This document shows positions 40,496 through 49,599 of a stretch of 64,000 bases of DNA, piece after piece. A program made the translations under genes and the position numbers. The DNA comes from Pseudomonas entomophila (GTDB lineage: Bacteria > Pseudomonadota > Gammaproteobacteria > Pseudomonadales > Pseudomonadaceae), in NCBI RefSeq assembly GCF_018417595.1, contig NZ_CP070982.1, positions 5,817,001-5,881,000 of the forward strand. Reading direction: 5' to 3'. Every line of letters starts with the position of its first letter. Within the stretch, counting starts at the first letter, position 1. The notes beneath the pieces are model-generated. The model ran no database searches and was not told the origin of the DNA. It saw only the letters and a list, made by a program, of their open reading frames with translations.

Positions 40496-41371
40496 ATGCA
40501 ATATCAGATCAACCACGCCGACCTCTCCCTGGTCCTGGCACTGGAGCGCGGCCGCTCGCTGGCAAAGGCCGCCGAACTGCTCAAGGTCGACGTTTCCACG
40601 GTGTTCCGCTCGATCCGGCGACTGGAGTCGGCGCTGGGCACCGCCTTGTTCGTCAAGAGCCGCAAGGGCTACCTGCCCACCGACACCGCCCAGGCCCTCG
40701 CCGAGCAGGCCGAGCGCGCCGAGCAGGCACTGGATGCGGCGCGCATCGCGCTGACCAGCGGCGAGCAGGTGGTCAGCGGCACGGTCCGCGTGACCTGCAC
40801 CGAAGCCGTCCTGCACAGCCTGCTGCTGCCGGCGCTGGCCGAGTTCATGCCCAACTACCCCGCGCTGTCGCTGGAAATGGGCACTTCCAACACCTTCGCC
40901 AACCTCAGCCGGCGCGATGCCGACATCGCCCTGCGCCTGACCAACACGCCGCCTGAGCACCTGGTCGGCCGCTGCCTGGGCTCGACGTCCTACGTGATCT
41001 GTGGCCGCCCGGAGCTGCGCGAACGGCTCCAGGCTTCTGCCACCAGCGTGCCGTGGATCGCCCCCGACGACTCCATGCAGGACCATGCCACCGTGGTCTG
41101 GCGCAACCAGCATCACCCCGGGCTGGTACCGCGCTACCAATGCAGCGGCATGTCGACCATCGCCCAACTGGTGACCACCGGCCTGGGCGTGGCGGCGCTG
41201 CCCGACTACATGGTTCACGACCTGCCGGACGTGGAAGCGTTGAGCGGCCCGTTGCCCGGCTGCGACACGCAACTGTGGCTGCTGACCCGGCCGGATTGCC
41301 GAGCGTTGCGCTCGGTGCAGACGCTGTTCGAGGAGCTGACCCCACGCCTGCGCGACGCAATGTTGCGTTAA
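40496..41371 (+). CDS. LysR-family regulator divergent from the polyamine ligase operon
   Basis: 291 residues. The N-terminal helix-turn-helix reads LALERGRSLAKAAELLKVDV then TVFRSIRRLESALGTALFVK, an unusual opening without the common LRxF pattern. The effector domain covers ~90-285. The start ATG 40496 (MQYQINHADLSLVL) fits the family. Position suggests control of the PuuA/PuuD/permease operon in addition to PauR, but the coinducer is unknown. Confidence 0.85.
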   Translation: MQYQINHADLSLVLALERGRSLAKAAELLKVDVSTVFRSIRRLESALGTALFVKSRKGYLPTDTAQALAEQAERAEQALDAARIALTSGEQVVSGTVRVTCTEAVLHSLLLPALAEFMPNYPALSLEMGTSNTFANLSRRDADIALRLTNTPPEHLVGRCLGSTSYVICGRPELRERLQASATSVPWIAPDDSMQDHATVVWRNQHHPGLVPRYQCSGMSTIAQLVTTGLGVAALPDYMVHDLPDVEALSGPLPGCDTQLWLLTRPDCRALRSVQTLFEELTPRLRDAMLR

Positions 41372-41447
41372 CGCGCCAAGGCCGGTTGTTTTCGGGTAAC
41401 AGGAACCGTTATCGTCGGCAGCAAGGCTGAGTATTGTGTGGGCCTTG

Positions 41448-41525
41448 TCGCGGGTAAACCCGCTCCCACAGGGACCGCGTAGCGCTCAAGGGGCATCAAA
41501 TCTGTGGGAGCGGGTTTACCCGCGA
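41448..41525. repeat. REP pair (BIME), GTTTACC type
   Basis: TCGCGGGTAAACCCGCTCCC and onward (41448-41471) with its complement at 41502-41525, between the LysR gene and rpoZ. Confidence 0.88.
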
Positions 41526-41658
41526 ATGGCCTCACTGCACGACCTGGGCAGGCACCCGACAAAACAGCCCTTCCCTATTGGCTGGTGATTTTTTAAACTA
41601 TCGAGTCCGCCTGCCCATTCTGGGCGCACGCCTATCGCATTTGCTACTGAGGAAGACC

Positions 41659-41922
41659 ATGGCCCGCGTAACTGTTGAAGACTGCCTGGAACACGTGGAT
41701 AACCGCTTCGAGCTGGTCATGCTCTCGACCAAGCGCGCCCGCCAGCTCGCTACCGGCGGCAAAGAACCACGCGTTGCGTGGGAAAACGACAAGCCAACCG
41801 TCGTCGCCCTGCGTGAAATCGCCGAAGGCATCGTCACTCCAGAGTTCATCGCCGCCGAAGAGATCGTCACCGAGGATCCGGTATTCGCCGCGTTCGAGGA
41901 CGAGAACAACGAGGCCGTCTGA
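41659..41922 (+). CDS. rpoZ: RNA polymerase omega subunit
   Basis: 87 residues, [20 protein letters not shown] with the conserved RARQL and [11 protein letters not shown] segments, standard length. Omega assists assembly of RNA polymerase and forms part of the ppGpp site. AGGAAGA precedes ATG 41659. The spoT gene follows 59 bases later, which links ppGpp metabolism and its target subunit in one operon. Confidence 0.97.
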   Translation: MARVTVEDCLEHVDNRFELVMLSTKRARQLATGGKEPRVAWENDKPTVVALREIAEGIVTPEFIAAEEIVTEDPVFAAFEDENNEAV

Positions 41923-41981
41923 TTGATGCCCAGTCGACACCGTGCGGCGCAAGGCCCTCTTCTTCAGCAAGAGGTGAAACC

Positions 41982-44090
41982 ATGCCGGGTATAGAAGCCC
42001 TCGCCGAACGGCTGTCGACTTATCTGGGCCCCGAACAGGTCAACCTGGTCCGGCGCGCCTACTTCTACGCCGAGCAGGCCCACGATGGCCAGCGCCGCCG
42101 CAGCGGCGAGCCCTACGTGACCCACCCGCTGGCGGTCGCCAGCATCCTCGCCGACATGCACATGGACCATCAAAGCCTGATGGCGGCCATGCTGCACGAC
42201 GTGATCGAAGACACCGGCATCGCCAAGGAAGCCTTGAGCCAGCAATTCGGCGAGACCGTCGCCGAGCTGGTCGACGGGGTCAGCAAGCTGACCCAGATGA
42301 ACTTCGAGACGAAAGCCGAGGCGCAAGCCGAAAACTTCCAGAAGATGGCCATGGCCATGGCCCGCGACATCCGCGTGATCCTGGTCAAGCTGGCGGACCG
42401 CCTGCACAACATGCGCACCCTGGAAGTGCTGTCCGGCGAAAAACGCCGGCGCATCGCCAAGGAAACCCTCGAGATCTACGCCCCCATCGCCAATCGCCTG
42501 GGCATGCACACCGTGCGCGTGGAGTTCGAGGACCTGGGCTTCAAGGCCATGCACCCGATGCGTTCGTCGCTGATCCACCGGGCGGTCAAGAGCGCGCGTG
42601 GCAACCGCAAGGAAATCGTCGCCAAGATCGAGACTTCGCTGGCCAACTGCCTGGCCGCCGACGGCATCGAGGGCGAAGTCAGCGGCCGGCAGAAACACCT
42701 CTATGGCATCTACAAGAAGATGCGCGGCAAGCGCCGCGCCTTCACCGAGATCATGGACGTGTACGCCTTCCGCATCATCGTCGACAAGGTCGACACCTGC
42801 TACCGCGTGCTCGGCGCCGTGCACAACCTGTACAAGCCGCTGCCGGGCCGGTTCAAGGACTACATCGCGATCCCCAAGGCCAACGGCTACCAGTCGCTGC
42901 ACACCACGCTGTTCGGCATGCACGGCGTACCCATCGAGATCCAGATCCGCACCCGCGAAATGGAAGAGATGGCCAACAACGGCATCGCCGCGCACTGGCT
43001 GTACAAATCGAACGAGGAAGAGCAGCCCAAGGGCAGCCATGCCCGCGCCCGCCAGTGGGTCAAGGGCATCCTCGAACTGCAACAGCGCGCCGGCAACTCG
43101 CTGGAATTCATCGAGAGCGTGAAGATCGACCTGTTCCCGGACGAGGTCTACGTGTTCACCCCCAAAGGCCGGATCATGGAGCTGCCCAAAGGCTCCACCG
43201 CCGTCGACTTCGCCTACGCGGTACACACCGACGTCGGCAACAGCTGTATCGCCTGCCGCATCAACCGCCGCCTGGCGCCGCTGTCCGAACCGCTGCAGAG
43301 CGGTTCGACCGTCGAGATCGTCAGCGCCCCGGGCGCGCGCCCCAACCCGGCTTGGCTCAACTTCGTGGTCACCGGCAAGGCGCGCACGCACATCCGCCAC
43401 GCCCTCAAGCAACAGCGCCGCTCCGAGTCGATCAGCCTCGGCGAGCGCCTGCTGAACAAGGTGCTGACCGGCTTCGACAGCAGCCTGGAACAGATCCCCC
43501 AGGAACGCATCCAGGGCATCCTCACCGAGTATCGCCTGGAACTGGTCGAAGACCTGCTCGAGGACATCGGCCTGGGCAACCGCATGGCCTATGTGGTCGC
43601 CCGCCGCCTGCTGTCGGCCGAAGGCGAACAACTGCCGGCGCCGGAAGGCCCGCTGGCGATCCGTGGCACCGAGGGCCTGGTGCTCAGCTACGCCAAGTGC
43701 TGCACCCCGATCCCGGGCGACCCGATCGTCGGCCACCTGTCGGCGGGCAAGGGCATGGTCGTGCACCTGGAAGACTGCCGCAATATCAGTGAAGTCCGCC
43801 ACAACCCGGAGAAGTGCCTGCAACTCTCCTGGGCCAAGGACGTCACCGGCGAGTTCAACGTCGAACTGCGCGTCGAGCTGGAGCACCAGCGCGGCCTGAT
43901 CGCCCTGCTGGCCAGCAGCGTCAACGCCGCCGACGGCAACATCGAAAAAATCAGCATGGACGAACGCGACGGCCGTATCAGCGTGGTCCAACTGGTGGTC
44001 AGCGTGCACGACCGCGTGCACCTGGCCCGCGTGATCAAGAAACTGCGTACCTTGACCGGCGTGGTCCGCATCACCCGGATGCGTGCGTAG
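41982..44090 (+). CDS. spoT: Bifunctional (p)ppGpp synthetase/hydrolase SpoT
   Basis: 702 residues. The HD hydrolase domain (~20-200) includes [19 protein letters not shown] and MLHDVIEDT. The synthetase domain (~230-350) has the RFKD signature ([20 protein letters not shown]) typical of SpoT rather than RelA. TGS (~390-450, [21 protein letters not shown]) and C-terminal ACT (~625-700) domains follow. It controls the stringent response and makes or degrades ppGpp upon carbon, fatty acid or iron stress. Between rpoZ and ridA in one transcription direction. Confidence 0.97.
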   Translation: MPGIEALAERLSTYLGPEQVNLVRRAYFYAEQAHDGQRRRSGEPYVTHPLAVASILADMHMDHQSLMAAMLHDVIEDTGIAKEALSQQFGETVAELVDGVSKLTQMNFETKAEAQAENFQKMAMAMARDIRVILVKLADRLHNMRTLEVLSGEKRRRIAKETLEIYAPIANRLGMHTVRVEFEDLGFKAMHPMRSSLIHRAVKSARGNRKEIVAKIETSLANCLAADGIEGEVSGRQKHLYGIYKKMRGKRRAFTEIMDVYAFRIIVDKVDTCYRVLGAVHNLYKPLPGRFKDYIAIPKANGYQSLHTTLFGMHGVPIEIQIRTREMEEMANNGIAAHWLYKSNEEEQPKGSHARARQWVKGILELQQRAGNSLEFIESVKIDLFPDEVYVFTPKGRIMELPKGSTAVDFAYAVHTDVGNSCIACRINRRLAPLSEPLQSGSTVEIVSAPGARPNPAWLNFVVTGKARTHIRHALKQQRRSESISLGERLLNKVLTGFDSSLEQIPQERIQGILTEYRLELVEDLLEDIGLGNRMAYVVARRLLSAEGEQLPAPEGPLAIRGTEGLVLSYAKCCTPIPGDPIVGHLSAGKGMVVHLEDCRNISEVRHNPEKCLQLSWAKDVTGEFNVELRVELEHQRGLIALLASSVNAADGNIEKISMDERDGRISVVQLVVSVHDRVHLARVIKKLRTLTGVVRITRMRA

Positions 44091-44113
44091 TCCGCCAACC
44101 GCAAGGAGTCATC

Positions 44114-44494
44114 ATGAGCAAGACTGTCATCAACAGCGACAAGGCCCCTGCCGCCATCGGCACCTACTCGCAGGCGATCAAGGCCGGCAACACCGTGTAC
44201 ATGTCGGGCCAGATTCCGCTGGACCCGAAAACCATGGAGCTGGTCGAAGGCTTCGAAGCCCAGACCGTGCAGGTGTTCGAGAACCTGAAGTCGGTTGCAG
44301 AGGCTGCTGGCGGTTCGTTCAAGGACATCGTCAAGCTGAACATCTTCCTCACCGACCTGAGCCACTTCGCCAAGGTCAACGAGATCATGGGCCGCTATTT
44401 CGAGCAGCCCTACCCGGCACGCGCCGCCATCGGCGTGGCAGCCCTGCCCAAGGGCGCCCAGGTCGAGATGGACGCCATCCTGGTCCTCGAGTGA
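44114..44494 (+). CDS. ridA: Reactive intermediate/imine deaminase RidA
   Basis: 126-residue RidA/YjgF protein that hydrolyses 2-aminoacrylate and related imines. The family signature [20 protein letters not shown] holds the catalytic Arg near residue 105. AGGAG precedes ATG 44114. Located 23 bases after spoT. Confidence 0.96.
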   Translation: MSKTVINSDKAPAAIGTYSQAIKAGNTVYMSGQIPLDPKTMELVEGFEAQTVQVFENLKSVAEAAGGSFKDIVKLNIFLTDLSHFAKVNEIMGRYFEQPYPARAAIGVAALPKGAQVEMDAILVLE

Positions 44495-44552
44495 CACTTG
44501 GGTGACGGGCCCCACGCCCGTCACCACCCCTTCCTGCCCCAAGGTTTCCACC

Positions 44553-45281
44553 ATGCGCCACGCACTGCCTCTCGCGCTGGCAGCCCTGCTCCTGGGCGGC
44601 TGCGCCAGCCACAAACCCGAAGACTTCAACGGTACCTGGATCAACCAGGCCGCCATCGACGCCGCCGCCAAAGGCACCAGCCTGCGCCAGGCCCTGAACG
44701 ATCACGGGCCGGTGCTCGAATGGAAGATCGACGTCAAGAACCAGCAAGCCAGCTTCAGCAACGGCTTCGAAGCTGCTGAAGGCCGCCTGAGCGCCAACGA
44801 GAAAGACTGGCAGGTCAGCTTCGAGGGCGGCCTGAACGAGCAGCTCAAGCTTGATGGCAATGAACTGCAGGCTATAGACCCCTCGGGCCACGAACAGGTC
44901 TTTGTCCGCGCCAAGCCTGAGGACAGCAACGCGCCTCTGGGTGGCAGCTTCGAAAGAGCGCTGTACAAAACCTACCTGGGTGGCGACTGGAAGATCGTCG
45001 AGGGTCAGGGCAAAGGTGCCGTTGTGCGTTTCAGCGACACCGGCGGCGTGACCGGCCTGCCCGGCCCGGATCGCTTTGCCCTGTGCCTGGCCGGTGATTG
45101 CGCGACCATGGGCGACGGCAACGACAGCCTGTGGCTGGAACGCAACCAACGCGGTGCGCCGTGGATCTTCAAGCGCGACGGCGACACCCTGGAGATCTTC
45201 CAGGCGGTGAACCGTGCGCAGCCTGACGAGATGCCGCAACTGGCCGCAGGTGCGCGGCAGTGGGTACTGGAGAAGGACTGA
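44553..45281 (+). CDS. Putative outer-membrane lipoprotein of unknown function
   Basis: 242 residues with signal peptide MRHALPLALAALLLGGCASH, lipid Cys at residue 17 and no Asp at +2, so outer-membrane sorting is expected. The mature part is hydrophilic with repeated short beta-like segments and two cysteines (LCLAGDCAT) that could form a disulfide. I do not recognise a named domain. Located 58 bases after ridA and possibly co-transcribed. Confidence 0.7.
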   Translation: MRHALPLALAALLLGGCASHKPEDFNGTWINQAAIDAAAKGTSLRQALNDHGPVLEWKIDVKNQQASFSNGFEAAEGRLSANEKDWQVSFEGGLNEQLKLDGNELQAIDPSGHEQVFVRAKPEDSNAPLGGSFERALYKTYLGGDWKIVEGQGKGAVVRFSDTGGVTGLPGPDRFALCLAGDCATMGDGNDSLWLERNQRGAPWIFKRDGDTLEIFQAVNRAQPDEMPQLAAGARQWVLEKD

Positions 45282-45293
45282 AGCGCACACGAT

Positions 45294-45378
45294 CCCTGTA
45301 GGAGCGGCCTGTGCCGCGAAAGGGCCGCAAAGCGGCCCGAAGACTCAAGGGTCGCGGCACAAGGCCGCTCCTACAGGG
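45294..45378. repeat. REP pair (BIME), variant
   Basis: CCCTGTAGGAGCGGCCTGTG and complement at 45352-45378 around a GGGCCGC/GCGGCCC hairpin. In the convergent gap before the epimerase-like gene. Confidence 0.85.
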
Positions 45379-45398
45379 GGCGTATCAACCCTTGAAGG

Positions 45399-46256
45399 TT
45401 AGTTTTTACCCTCAAGAATCGCGGCATACCCCTCTTTATAGCTCGGATACTGCGGCACCCAGCCCAGCGCCCGCGCCCGTGCATTGCTGCAGCGCTTGCT
45501 GCCAGTGCGCCGCACGCGCTGCTCATCCGACCATTCGGTTACCCCAAGATACCCGCGCAACCAGGCCACCACGTCCGCCAGCGGCGCCGGGTCGTCATCC
45601 ACACCGATATAGCAATCATCGAGCACCACACCCTGGGCATCAGACTGCAGCAAATGCGCCAGCAGACTCGCGGCATCCTCGGCATGGATCCGGTTGCCAT
45701 ACAGAGGCGGCTCCTCGGCTACGCGGTAGCCCTGACGAACCTGACTCAGCAGCCACTCACGGCCCGGGCCATAGATACCGGTCAGGCGCACGATGCTGGC
45801 AGGGATGCCACTTTCGAGGGCCAGGCGCTCCGCTTCCAGCATCACCTTGCCGGAATAGCCTTCAGGCGCGGTACTCGCAGTTTCGTCGATCCACTCGCCA
45901 TCCTGCTGCGCATAGACACTGCTGCTGGAAACGAACAGCAGGCGACGGGGCGCCTGGCCGTTACGCTCAAGCCACCCCAGCACATGGCATAGGCCCTCGA
46001 CATAGGCGGCCCGGTAGCCGGCCTCGTCATGCTGGCTGGCCGCCACGCAATACACCAGATAGTCAGGCGCGCGCTCGGGCCAGGCCTCAGGCTGGCGCCG
46101 GTCGGACAGATCGGCGGCAATCGGCCGAACCCCTTCGGGCAGCTGATCGACCGAACGCCGCAAGCCGCTGACCTGCCAGCCTTGAGCAAGCAGTTGGCGG
46201 GCCAGGCGACTGCCCACATCACCGCAACCCACGATCAAAGCTGAAACGTCTGACAT
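45399..46256 (-). CDS. NAD-dependent epimerase/dehydratase family protein (YeeZ-like)
   Basis: 285 residues of extended short-chain dehydrogenase fold. The N-terminal dinucleotide motif is GCGDVGSRLARQLL (~residues 10-23). The active-site region is FVSSSSVYAQQDG with YSGKVMLEAERL (Tyr-x3-Lys-like). The substrate is unknown; YeeZ proteins lack a firm function. ATG 46256 has AGGAG upstream; a longer frame to 46367 is rejected. Divergent from exbB. Confidence 0.8.
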   Translation of the reverse strand: MSDVSALIVGCGDVGSRLARQLLAQGWQVSGLRRSVDQLPEGVRPIAADLSDRRQPEAWPERAPDYLVYCVAASQHDEAGYRAAYVEGLCHVLGWLERNGQAPRRLLFVSSSSVYAQQDGEWIDETASTAPEGYSGKVMLEAERLALESGIPASIVRLTGIYGPGREWLLSQVRQGYRVAEEPPLYGNRIHAEDAASLLAHLLQSDAQGVVLDDCYIGVDDDPAPLADVVAWLRGYLGVTEWSDEQRVRRTGSKRCSNARARALGWVPQYPSYKEGYAAILEGKN

Positions 46257-46344
46257 ACCAAATCTCCTAATTCGAAAGACGCAGGCTATCGGTTTAGCGC
46301 GATAACCGGCTATACCAAGGTCAAAAAAAGCAATCACATTACTT

Positions 46345-46371
46345 TTGTTAACAAGAATTACTTGCAATAAT
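46345..46371 (+). promoter_or_regulatory. AT-rich exbB upstream region (possible promoter)
   Basis: TTGTTA (46345-46350) and AATAAT (46366-46371) with a short 15-base spacer, and the palindrome TTGTTAACAA (46345-46354). No good Fur box is visible. Confidence 0.3.
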
Positions 46372-46448
46372 GGCCGCCTTGTCTGTTCTCGGCCCGCCTC
46401 GAGGCCTCGAAGAACTCAACCCATTTCTCTTCATCAGGTCCGGCCAGC

Positions 46449-47411
46449 ATGACACGCACTCAACCTTCCGCTTCGCCTACCCCGTCGCGCGCCTGGCGCG
46501 CCATCGCCGCGCTGATGTTCAGCCTGGTGCTGGCCCCGGCAGCCATGGCCGATGAGCCAGCCGCCCAAACCGCCACCCCGGCCGCCGCCACTGCCCCGGC
46601 CACCGAGGGCCAGGCTCCGGTGCCCGAGCTGACGCCTGAAGCCCAGGCGCTGGTCGACAACCTGCAGAAGTCCGCTGAAGCCGTGATCGCCGAAAACACT
46701 TCGCTGGGCATGGCCCACGACCTGTCCCCATGGGGCATGTACAAGAACGCCGACGTGGTGGTGAAAGCCGTGATGATCGGCCTGGCCCTGGCCTCGATCA
46801 TCACCTGGACCATCTGGATCGCCAAGGGCTTCGAACTGATGGGCGCCAAGCGCCGCCTGCGTGGCGAAATCGTCGCCCTGAAGCGCTCCGTGAGCCTGAA
46901 GGAAGCCAGCGACGTCTCGAACAAGGAAGGCACTCTGGCCCACACCCTGGTCCACGACGCCCTCGAAGAGATGCGCCTGTCGGCCAACGCCCGCGAGAAA
47001 GAAGGCATCAAGGAGCGCGTCAGCTTCCGCCTGGAACGCCTGGTCGCCGCCAGCGGCCGCACCATGAGCAGCGGCACCGGCGTGCTGGCCACCATCGGCT
47101 CCACCGCCCCGTTCGTCGGCCTGTTCGGCACCGTGTGGGGCATCATGAACAGCTTCATCGGCATCGCCAAGACCCAGACCACCAACCTGGCCGTAGTCGC
47201 CCCAGGTATTGCTGAGGCCCTGCTGGCCACCGCGCTGGGCCTGGTCGCGGCAATCCCGGCCGTGGTCATCTACAACGTCTTCGCTCGCTCCATCGCCGGC
47301 TACAAGGCGCAGGTCTCCGACGCCTCCGCCCAGGTACTGCTGCTGGTCAGCCGCGATCTGGACCATCAGGGCAGCGAGCGCGCCGCCCCGCACATGGTGA
47401 AAGTGGGGTAA
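46449..47411 (+). CDS. exbB: TonB-system proton channel subunit ExbB
   Basis: 320 residues. A long N-terminal extension with a cleavable-looking signal (MFSLVLAPAAMA, ~22-34) and Ala/Pro-rich stretch is common in Pseudomonas ExbB. Three helices follow. The channel core contains STAPFVGLFGTVWGIMNSFI and GIAEALLATALGLVAAIPAVV. With ExbD it uses the proton gradient to power TonB for siderophore, haem and vitamin B12 uptake. First gene of exbB-exbD-tonB. Confidence 0.95.
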   Translation: MTRTQPSASPTPSRAWRAIAALMFSLVLAPAAMADEPAAQTATPAAATAPATEGQAPVPELTPEAQALVDNLQKSAEAVIAENTSLGMAHDLSPWGMYKNADVVVKAVMIGLALASIITWTIWIAKGFELMGAKRRLRGEIVALKRSVSLKEASDVSNKEGTLAHTLVHDALEEMRLSANAREKEGIKERVSFRLERLVAASGRTMSSGTGVLATIGSTAPFVGLFGTVWGIMNSFIGIAKTQTTNLAVVAPGIAEALLATALGLVAAIPAVVIYNVFARSIAGYKAQVSDASAQVLLLVSRDLDHQGSERAAPHMVKVG

Positions 47412-47414
47412 GCC

Positions 47415-47843
47415 ATGGGCCTGCATCTCAACGAAGGTGGCGACGACCTCGCCGAGAACCACGAAATCAACGTCACGCCGTTCATCGACGTGATGCTGGT
47501 GCTGCTGATCATCTTCATGGTCGCGGCGCCACTGGCCACGGTCGACATCAAGGTCGACCTGCCCGCCTCGACCGCGAAACCCGCCCCGAGGCCCGAGAAG
47601 CCGGTGTTCGTCAGCGTCAAGGCCGACAAGAAGCTGTACGTCGGTGATGACCCGGTGGCCCAGCCCGACCAGCTTGGCGCGATGCTCGACGCCAAGACCA
47701 AGGGCGACAAGGAAACCACCATCTTCTTCCAGGCTGACAAGGGCGTCGACTACGGCGACCTGATGGAAGTGATGAACACCATGCGCGCGGCCGGCTACCT
47801 CAAGGTCGGTCTGGTCGGACTCGAGACGGCAGCCAAGAAATGA
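47415..47843 (+). CDS. exbD: TonB-system proton channel subunit ExbD
   Basis: 142 residues. The transmembrane INVTPFIDVMLVLLIIFMVA helix carries the essential Asp (~residue 25). The periplasmic part continues LATVDIKVDLPAST onwards. It starts three bases after exbB and overlaps tonB by four bases (ATGA). Confidence 0.95.
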   Translation: MGLHLNEGGDDLAENHEINVTPFIDVMLVLLIIFMVAAPLATVDIKVDLPASTAKPAPRPEKPVFVSVKADKKLYVGDDPVAQPDQLGAMLDAKTKGDKETTIFFQADKGVDYGDLMEVMNTMRAAGYLKVGLVGLETAAKK

Positions 47844-48574
47844 CGAAAACGCGCTCGAACATGGCGCGCTACGGCATCGGCCTGGCCATCGTGCTGGGCG
47901 TGCACGTGGCCGCTGTGATGCTGACGCTCAACTGGTCGGTGCCCCAGGCCATCGAGCTGCCCCCGGCAGCGATGATGGTAGAGCTGGCGCCGCTGCCGGA
48001 GCCCGCGCCACCGCCACCGCCCAAGGCCGTCCCCAAGCCGCCGACGCCGGTCGAGGAGCCGCCACTGCCTAAGTTGGCGGAGGCCCCCAAGCCGAAGATC
48101 GCCATCGCCAAGCCGCCCAAGCCCAAGGCCAAGCCGCAGCCGCCCAAGCCTGAGAAAAAGCCCGAGCCGCCGAAGGACGAGCCACCGGCCAAGGACGATG
48201 TGGCGGATACGCCACCAAGCAACGCACAGCCGCAGAAATCGGCCGCACCGACACCAAGCATCGCCGCCAACAGCAATGCCCTGCCCAGCTGGCAGAGCGA
48301 CCTGCTGCGCCACCTGGCCAAGTACAAGAAGTACCCGGAAGACGCTCGCCGTCGTGGCCTGCAGGGCATCAACCGCCTGCGCTTCGTGGTCGACGCCGAG
48401 GGCAAAGTGGTCTCGTACTCGCTGGCCGGAGGCTCGGGTAGCGCGGCCCTGGACCGGGCGACCCTGGAGATGATCCGTCGCGCCGGCACGGTACCGAAGC
48501 CACCAGCAGAGCTGCTGAACAATGGCACGATCGAAGTCGTGGCACCGTTCGTCTATTCCCTGGACCGACGCTGA
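47840..48574 (+). CDS. tonB: Energy transducer TonB
   Basis: 244 residues. N-terminal membrane anchor (GIGLAIVLGVHVAAVMLTL, ~11-29), a long Pro-Lys/Pro-Glu-rich rigid spacer (~50-140) and a C-terminal TonB domain starting WQSDLLRHLAKYKKYPEDAR and ending VAPFVYSL. It bridges the periplasm to energise outer-membrane receptors. ATGA overlap with exbD couples translation. Confidence 0.95.
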   Translation: MTKTRSNMARYGIGLAIVLGVHVAAVMLTLNWSVPQAIELPPAAMMVELAPLPEPAPPPPPKAVPKPPTPVEEPPLPKLAEAPKPKIAIAKPPKPKAKPQPPKPEKKPEPPKDEPPAKDDVADTPPSNAQPQKSAAPTPSIAANSNALPSWQSDLLRHLAKYKKYPEDARRRGLQGINRLRFVVDAEGKVVSYSLAGGSGSAALDRATLEMIRRAGTVPKPPAELLNNGTIEVVAPFVYSLDRR

Positions 48575-48668
48575 CGCTTTTGTTTCTGTCACAAAACGGC
48601 AAGTCTGATAACGTGCGTCTATCGATTGCAGCCGCTATGCTGGGGCCGCAACTTCATGGACGCACGTT

Positions 48669-49595
48669 ATGACCCTCACCGAACTTCGCTACATCGTCAC
48701 CCTCGCCCAGGAGCAGCACTTCGGCCATGCGGCCGAGCGCTGCCACGTCAGCCAGCCCACGCTGTCGGTCGGCGTGAAGAAGCTCGAGGACGAGCTGGGC
48801 GTGCTGATCTTCGAGCGCAGCAAGAGCGCCGTGCGCCTCACGCCGGTCGGCGAGAGCATCGTCGCCCAGGCGCAGAAGGTGCTGGAACAGGCCCAGGGCA
48901 TTCGTGAACTGGCCCAGGCCGGCAAGAACCAGCTCACCGCCCCGCTCAAGGTAGGCGCCATCTATACCGTCGGCCCCTATCTGTTCCCGCACCTGATCCC
49001 GCAACTGCACCGCGTGGCGCCGCAGATGCCGCTGTACATCGAAGAGAACTTCACCCACGTGCTGCGCGAGAAGCTGCGCAACGGCGAACTGGACGCGGTG
49101 ATCATCGCCCTGCCGTTCAACGAAGCCGATGTGCTGACGCTGCCGCTGTACGACGAGCCGTTCTGCGCGTTGATGCCAGCCGACCACCCCTGGACCCAGA
49201 AAGACACCATCGACACGGCCATGCTCAACGACAAGAGCTTGCTGCTGCTGGGCGAAGGCCACTGCTTCCGCGACCAGGTGCTGGAAGCATGCCCGACGCT
49301 CAACAAGGGCGGCGAAGGCTCGAAACACACCACAGTCGAATCCAGCTCGCTGGAAACCATCCGGCACATGGTTGCCTCGGGCCTGGGTGTATCCATTCTT
49401 CCGCTGTCGGCGGTGCACAGCCACCACTATGCGCCCGGTGTCATCGAGGTCCGCCCGCTGACTGCGCCGGCGCCGTTCCGCACCGTGGCCATCGCCTGGC
49501 GTGCCAGCTTCCCGCGGCCGAAGGCCATCGAGATCCTCGCCGACTCGATCCGCCTCTGCTCGGTGGCCAAGGCGCCCGTGGAACAACCGGCCTGA
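48669..49595 (+). CDS. oxyR: Hydrogen peroxide sensor OxyR
   Basis: 308-residue LysR regulator. The DNA-binding part (MTLTELRYIVTLAQEQHFGH, SQPTLSVGVKKLEDELGVLI) is followed by a regulatory domain with redox cysteines C199 (GEGHCF) and C208 (LEACPT), the same numbering as E. coli OxyR. Oxidation forms a disulfide that activates catalase and peroxidase genes. It ends four bases before recG, a coupling known in Pseudomonas. Confidence 0.97.
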   Translation: MTLTELRYIVTLAQEQHFGHAAERCHVSQPTLSVGVKKLEDELGVLIFERSKSAVRLTPVGESIVAQAQKVLEQAQGIRELAQAGKNQLTAPLKVGAIYTVGPYLFPHLIPQLHRVAPQMPLYIEENFTHVLREKLRNGELDAVIIALPFNEADVLTLPLYDEPFCALMPADHPWTQKDTIDTAMLNDKSLLLLGEGHCFRDQVLEACPTLNKGGEGSKHTTVESSSLETIRHMVASGLGVSILPLSAVHSHHYAPGVIEVRPLTAPAPFRTVAIAWRASFPRPKAIEILADSIRLCSVAKAPVEQPA

Positions 49596-49599
49596 GCCC

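Noticed and set aside
41964..44021. 685-codon open frame opposite spoT
   Set aside because: Antisense shadow of a conserved gene, no recognisable domain.
46257..46448. Fur box in front of exbB
   Set aside because: AT-rich bases are present, but no 7-1-7 match as good as 6414-6434 could be found.
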